Part shown: in pieces, positions 6,601-9,006 of the stretch
Numbering within the stretch: the first letter of the stretch is position 1
Layout of the letters: each line of letters begins with the position of its first letter
NCBI GenBank assembly: GCA_003242205.1
Contig: QGUR01000180.1
Coordinates: forward strand, 1-9,006
Length of the DNA stretch: 9,006 nt
Reading direction: 5' to 3'
Source: Chloroflexota bacterium
GTDB taxonomy: Bacteria; Chloroflexota; Anaerolineae; Aggregatilineales; Phototrophicaceae
Notes under the pieces: model-generated
The model's input: only the letters and a program-made list of their open reading frames with translations
What the model was told of the DNA's origin: nothing
Databases searched by the model: none
Translations under genes and position numbers: made by a program

Positions 6601-6629
6601 TTGACAGGCCTCTGCCAAGTCGTTACGAT
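6601..6629 (+). promoter_or_regulatory. Promoter of the SAM riboswitch-metH operon
   Basis: A perfect TTGACA (6601-6606) and TACGAT (6624-6629, 4 of 6) are separated by 17 bases. Initiation near 6636 would place the riboswitch aptamer about 23 bases into the transcript. An 11-base palindrome, CACATAATGTG (6636-6646), sits at the predicted start. Confidence 0.7.
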
Positions 6630-6658
6630 TAATGTCACATAATGTGCAAACTGATCAT

Positions 6659-6763
6659 TTACTCATCAAGAGCGGGGGAGGGTACGGCCCTGTGAACCCG
6701 CGGCAACCCCCGAAGCGTCGGGAAGGTGCTAAATCCGGCAGGTCATACCTGGAAGATGAGTAA
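6659..6763 (+). promoter_or_regulatory. SAM-I (S-box) riboswitch aptamer
   Basis: All the conserved S-box blocks occur in order: ATCAAGAGCGGGGGAGGG near the 5' side, GGCCCTGTGAACCC, GCGGCAACC, AAGGTGCTAAATCC and GGAAGATGAG at the 3' side. Closing helix P1 is TTACTCATC (6659-6667) with GATGAGTAA (6755-6763), nine pairs. P4 shows the short hairpin CAGGT-CAT-ACCTG (6739-6751). SAM-I aptamers bind S-adenosylmethionine and usually turn off methionine and SAM genes when SAM is abundant. The downstream metH fits this role exactly. The aptamer is followed by an intrinsic terminator, so control is by premature termination. Confidence 0.96.
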
Positions 6764-6783
6764 CAAACGTATTGACGTGCGTT

Positions 6784-6812
6784 ACGCCCCTTCCGGTTTG
6801 AAGGGGCGTTTT
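6784..6812 (+). terminator. Expression-platform terminator of the SAM-I riboswitch
   Basis: ACGCCCCTT (6784-6792) pairs perfectly with AAGGGGCGT (6801-6809) around an 8-base loop and is followed by TTT then CATT. A competing antiterminator can be drawn: GTAAC (6760-6764) with GTTAC (6781-6785), stacked on ACGT (6767-6770) with ACGT (6775-6778). It uses the 3' strand of P1 and the first bases of the terminator. When SAM holds P1 closed, the terminator would form and stop transcription before the bL12-like gene and metH. The antiterminator overlap with the terminator is only two bases, so that pairing is a proposal. Confidence 0.88.
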
Positions 6813-6853
6813 CATTGGGCTGAATCGAAATCGGCGAGTTTGCGGGAGCAAAC

Positions 6854-7198
6854 ATGACCGTTACGAATCCATTTGAACGGTATGGCCAGGATAAGGCAAT
6901 GAATGACAACATCACCGAAACCCTGGACCTCAACTTCTCATACGATGTGGTTGTGGTTCAAAGCGGTCCGAGCCGGTTTACGATGATCGCGGCGCTGCAA
7001 TCCGTTCGTGATGTCGATGTGGAGACTGCCGAAGCGTTTCTGGACGCCCTGCCTCAAACGTTCGTCGAGTGTGTGGAGTGGAAGCGGGCGCGGCACATCA
7101 AACGTACGCTGGAAGAAGCCGGCGCGAAAGTTGAACTCCGCCTCTGCCATACTGCGGAGAACGACGAAGCCACGAGCGACCCGACGCCATCGCCTTGA
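6854..7198 (+). CDS. bL12 (L7/L12) C-terminal-domain-like protein, first gene of the SAM-controlled operon
   Basis: The 114-residue protein aligns without gaps, from memory, to the E. coli bL12 C-terminal domain over residues 27-97: YDVVVV, then I45, A59, P67 and the ending LEEAGAKVELR. The bL12 N-terminal dimerisation domain and hinge are absent, so it is not a working stalk protein. Factor-binding residues of bL12 are changed: K65 is R41, I69 is kept as I45, K70 is A46, R73 is Q49 and K84 is E60; the GLGL loop is DVDV (53-56). The tail after 97 is acidic and disordered. GGGAG five bases upstream supports ATG 6854; a second ATG at 6899 with AGGA nearby could give a 99-residue form. It follows the riboswitch terminator and ends 23 bases before metH, so both genes answer to SAM. 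A role in MetH function or methionine-linked translation is possible but unproven. Confidence 0.8.
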   Translation: MTVTNPFERYGQDKAMNDNITETLDLNFSYDVVVVQSGPSRFTMIAALQSVRDVDVETAEAFLDALPQTFVECVEWKRARHIKRTLEEAGAKVELRLCHTAENDEATSDPTPSP

Positions 7199-7221
7199 AG
7201 TGAAACGAGGGAGCGAAACCG

Positions 7222-9006
7222 ATGACACAACCCCCGACCAAAACGCGCGTCTATACCAACCGCCGCTATCTGGATGCGATTGAGGATCATGTCGTCATCT
7301 TCGACGGCGCGATGGGCACGAGCATCCAGCGCTATGGCCTGACTGCCGAGGATTATGGCGGCAAACAGTACGAGGGTTGTGTCGATTATCTGGTCATCAC
7401 GCGGCCCGACGTCATCGAGGAAATTCACGCCTCCTTTCTGGAAGTCGGCGCGGAAGCGGTTGAAACCAACACCTTCCGCGCGAACCGCCTGACGTTAAGC
7501 GAATATGGCCTGCAGGATCGCGTGCTTGAAATCAACCGGGCGGCGGCCGGGCTGGCCCGGCGCGTGTGCGACCGTTTCGAGCAGGAAACCGGCATTCCCC
7601 GTTTTGTGGCCGGCAGCATCGGGCCAAGTGGCAAGCTGCCCAGCGGCTCCGACCCCGATCTGAGCAACATCACCTTTGAAGAACTGGCGGACATCTTTTA
7701 CGAGCAGGCGCAGGGGCTGGTCGAAGGCGGCGCGGACCTGCTGCTGGTCGAAACCAGTCAGGATATTCTCGAAGTCAAAGCCGCCGTCTATGGCATCAAC
7801 CGCTATTTCGAGGACGCGGGCGTTCGCATTCCGCTGCAGGTACAGGTGACGCTCGATACGACCGGGCGTATGCTCTTCGGAACCGATATCGCCAGCGCCG
7901 TGGCGACGCTGGAAGCGCTGCCGATTGACGTCATCGGCCTCAACTGCTCTACCGGCCCGGAATATATGCGCGAACCAGTACAGTATCTGGTTCAGCACAC
8001 GGGCCTGCCGATCAGCATCCTGCCGAACGCGGGCCTGCCGATCAACGTGGACGGCGAGGCGGTCTACCCCCTGGAACCCGACCCGTTCAGCGAGATGGTG
8101 GCGGAGTTCGCTCGCTGGGGCGTCAGCGTCGTCGGCGGCTGCTGTGGCACGCGGCCCGAACACATCCGCCAGCTTTACGAAAAAGTCCACGGCCATCCGG
8201 TTGAAGCGACGCTGAAAGGCGAGCGCCGCCGCCCGCAGACCAAGCGGCAGGTCACGCGGCAACCGCTGGTATCGAGCGGGATGCGCGCCACGGCGATGGT
8301 GCAAAATCCCGGCCCGACGATGATCGGCGAGCGTGTCAACAGTCAGGGCAGCCGCAAGGTCAAGCGCCTGCTGCTGGAGGACGATTACGACAGCATCCTG
8401 CAGATTGCGCTCGATCAGGTGGACAGCGGCGCGCACATGCTCGACGTCTGCGTGGCACTAACCGAGCGGGCCGACGAAGCGCTGCAGATGCGGACGCTGG
8501 TGAAGAAACTGTCACAGGCGGTCGAAGTGCCGCTCATCATCGACACGACCGAGGCGGAAGTCATCGACGCCGCGCTTTCGGTCTATCCGGGCCGCGCCAT
8601 CATCAACGGCAACAATCTGGAGAACGGGCGCGAGCGCATCGACCGCGTGCTGCCGCTGGCCAAGAAATACGGCGCGGCGGTGCTGTCGATGACGATTGAC
8701 GAAGAGGGCATGGCGCACGACCGCCAGCGCAAGTTTGAAATCGCGAAGCGCATCACCGATATCGCCGTCAACGAGTATGGCCTGCGCCCCGAAGACCTGA
8801 TCTTCGATACGCTGACCTTTCCGCTGACGACGGGACAGGAAGAACTACGCAACGATGCCATCGAGACGATTGAGGGCATCCGTCTCATCAAGCAGAACCT
8901 GCCCGGTGTGATGACGGCGCTCGGCATCAGCAATGTGTCGTTCGGCGTCAGCCCGGCGGCGCGCGGCGTGCTTAACAGCGTGTTCCTGTATCACGCGGTA
9001 CAGGCC
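7222..9006 (+). CDS. metH: Cobalamin-dependent methionine synthase MetH, N-terminal part (cut by the right edge)
   Basis: MetH moves a methyl group from 5-methyltetrahydrofolate to homocysteine through a cobalamin cofactor, giving methionine, the precursor of SAM. The visible 595 residues hold two domains. The first, about residues 15-330, is the homocysteine-binding barrel, with FDGAMGTSIQ at 27-36, ETNTF near 81-85, and the zinc cysteines C242 (GLNCS) and C307-C308 (GGCCGT). The second, from about 365 on, is the pterin-binding barrel, beginning with TMIGERVNSQGSRK and including IINGNN and the GISNVSFG motif near the edge. The presence of a pterin domain rules out a BhmT-type or MTHFR-fused protein. 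The cobalamin-binding and any activation domain lie outside the window. ATG 7222 is supported by GAGGGAG 8 bases upstream. It is the second gene after the SAM-I riboswitch, so it is probably shut off when SAM is high. Confidence 0.96.
   Translation, partial: MTQPPTKTRVYTNRRYLDAIEDHVVIFDGAMGTSIQRYGLTAEDYGGKQYEGCVDYLVITRPDVIEEIHASFLEVGAEAVETNTFRANRLTLSEYGLQDRVLEINRAAAGLARRVCDRFEQETGIPRFVAGSIGPSGKLPSGSDPDLSNITFEELADIFYEQAQGLVEGGADLLLVETSQDILEVKAAVYGINRYFEDAGVRIPLQVQVTLDTTGRMLFGTDIASAVATLEALPIDVIGLNCSTGPEYMREPVQYLVQHTGLPISILPNAGLPINVDGEAVYPLEPDPFSEMVAEFARWGVSVVGGCCGTRPEHIRQLYEKVHGHPVEATLKGERRRPQTKRQVTRQPLVSSGMRATAMVQNPGPTMIGERVNSQGSRKVKRLLLEDDYDSILQIALDQVDSGAHMLDVCVALTERADEALQMRTLVKKLSQAVEVPLIIDTTEAEVIDAALSVYPGRAIINGNNLENGRERIDRVLPLAKKYGAAVLSMTIDEEGMAHDRQRKFEIAKRITDIAVNEYGLRPEDLIFDTLTFPLTTGQEELRNDAIETIEGIRLIKQNLPGVMTALGISNVSFGVSPAARGVLNSVFLYHAVQA

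Noticed and set aside
6492..6638. Longer start for the SWIM protein at 6638
   Set aside because: The extra 49 residues would cover the promoter and the untranslated leader, and show no family character; ATG 6491 has a ribosome binding site.
6655..6933. 92-codon minus-strand frame across the SAM riboswitch
   Set aside because: It is explained by the conserved aptamer and terminator on the plus strand; it has no ribosome binding site or domain support.
7495..8436. 313-codon minus-strand frame opposite metH
   Set aside because: The plus strand encodes MetH with its zinc cysteines and pterin domain; the antisense frame has no family features.

Overview
The window is about 60% GC and carries no mobile element, CRISPR array, rRNA or tRNA that I can see. 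Several traits together suggest a member of the Chloroflexota, probably an Anaerolineae-like lineage: a transaldolase whose reading frame runs into a probable phosphoglucose isomerase domain, a secreted TPR protein ending in a PPC-type beta domain, a stand-alone GlpC-like iron-sulfur protein and a SAM-I riboswitch ahead of metH. This assignment is inferred from gene content and protein style, not from a marker gene.

Layout. (1) 1-1783, minus strand: rpiB (ribose-5-phosphate isomerase B), followed by tal, a transaldolase that continues past the left edge and probably becomes a transaldolase/glucose-6-phosphate isomerase fusion. Together they form a non-oxidative pentose phosphate unit. rpiB has a perfect TATAAT so close to its ATG that its mRNA may be nearly leaderless. 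(2) 1784-3384, plus strand: a divergent gene for an exported TPR protein with a C-terminal PPC-like domain. (3) 3397-3444: a long inverted repeat of the interspersed GC-rich palindrome kind. (4) 3539-4816, plus strand: a GlpC-like protein with two 4Fe-4S motifs and two cysteine-rich CCG modules, convergent with (5) 4905-5957, minus strand: a zinc-dependent medium-chain dehydrogenase of the sorbitol/threonine dehydrogenase type. (6) 6114-6491, minus strand: a small SWIM zinc-finger protein with its own promoter and a clear intrinsic terminator. (7) 6492-6853 has no gene but is dense in control elements: the SWIM gene promoter, a divergent TTGACA promoter, a SAM-I riboswitch aptamer (6659-6763) and its terminator. 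(8) 6854-9006, plus strand: the riboswitch-controlled operon, a small protein with the fold signature of the ribosomal protein bL12 C-terminal domain, then metH, which is cut by the right edge.

The best candidate for something new is the bL12-like protein. It sits between a SAM-I riboswitch and metH and aligns without gaps to the bL12 C-terminal domain over about 70 residues. It lacks the N-terminal dimerisation domain and has lost most of the basic residues that bL12 uses to bind translation factors. That suggests a repurposed bL12 fold tied to methionine/SAM metabolism. The remaining genes are ordinary central metabolism or small accessory proteins. Many long open frames opposite the real genes are by-products of GC-rich codon use.
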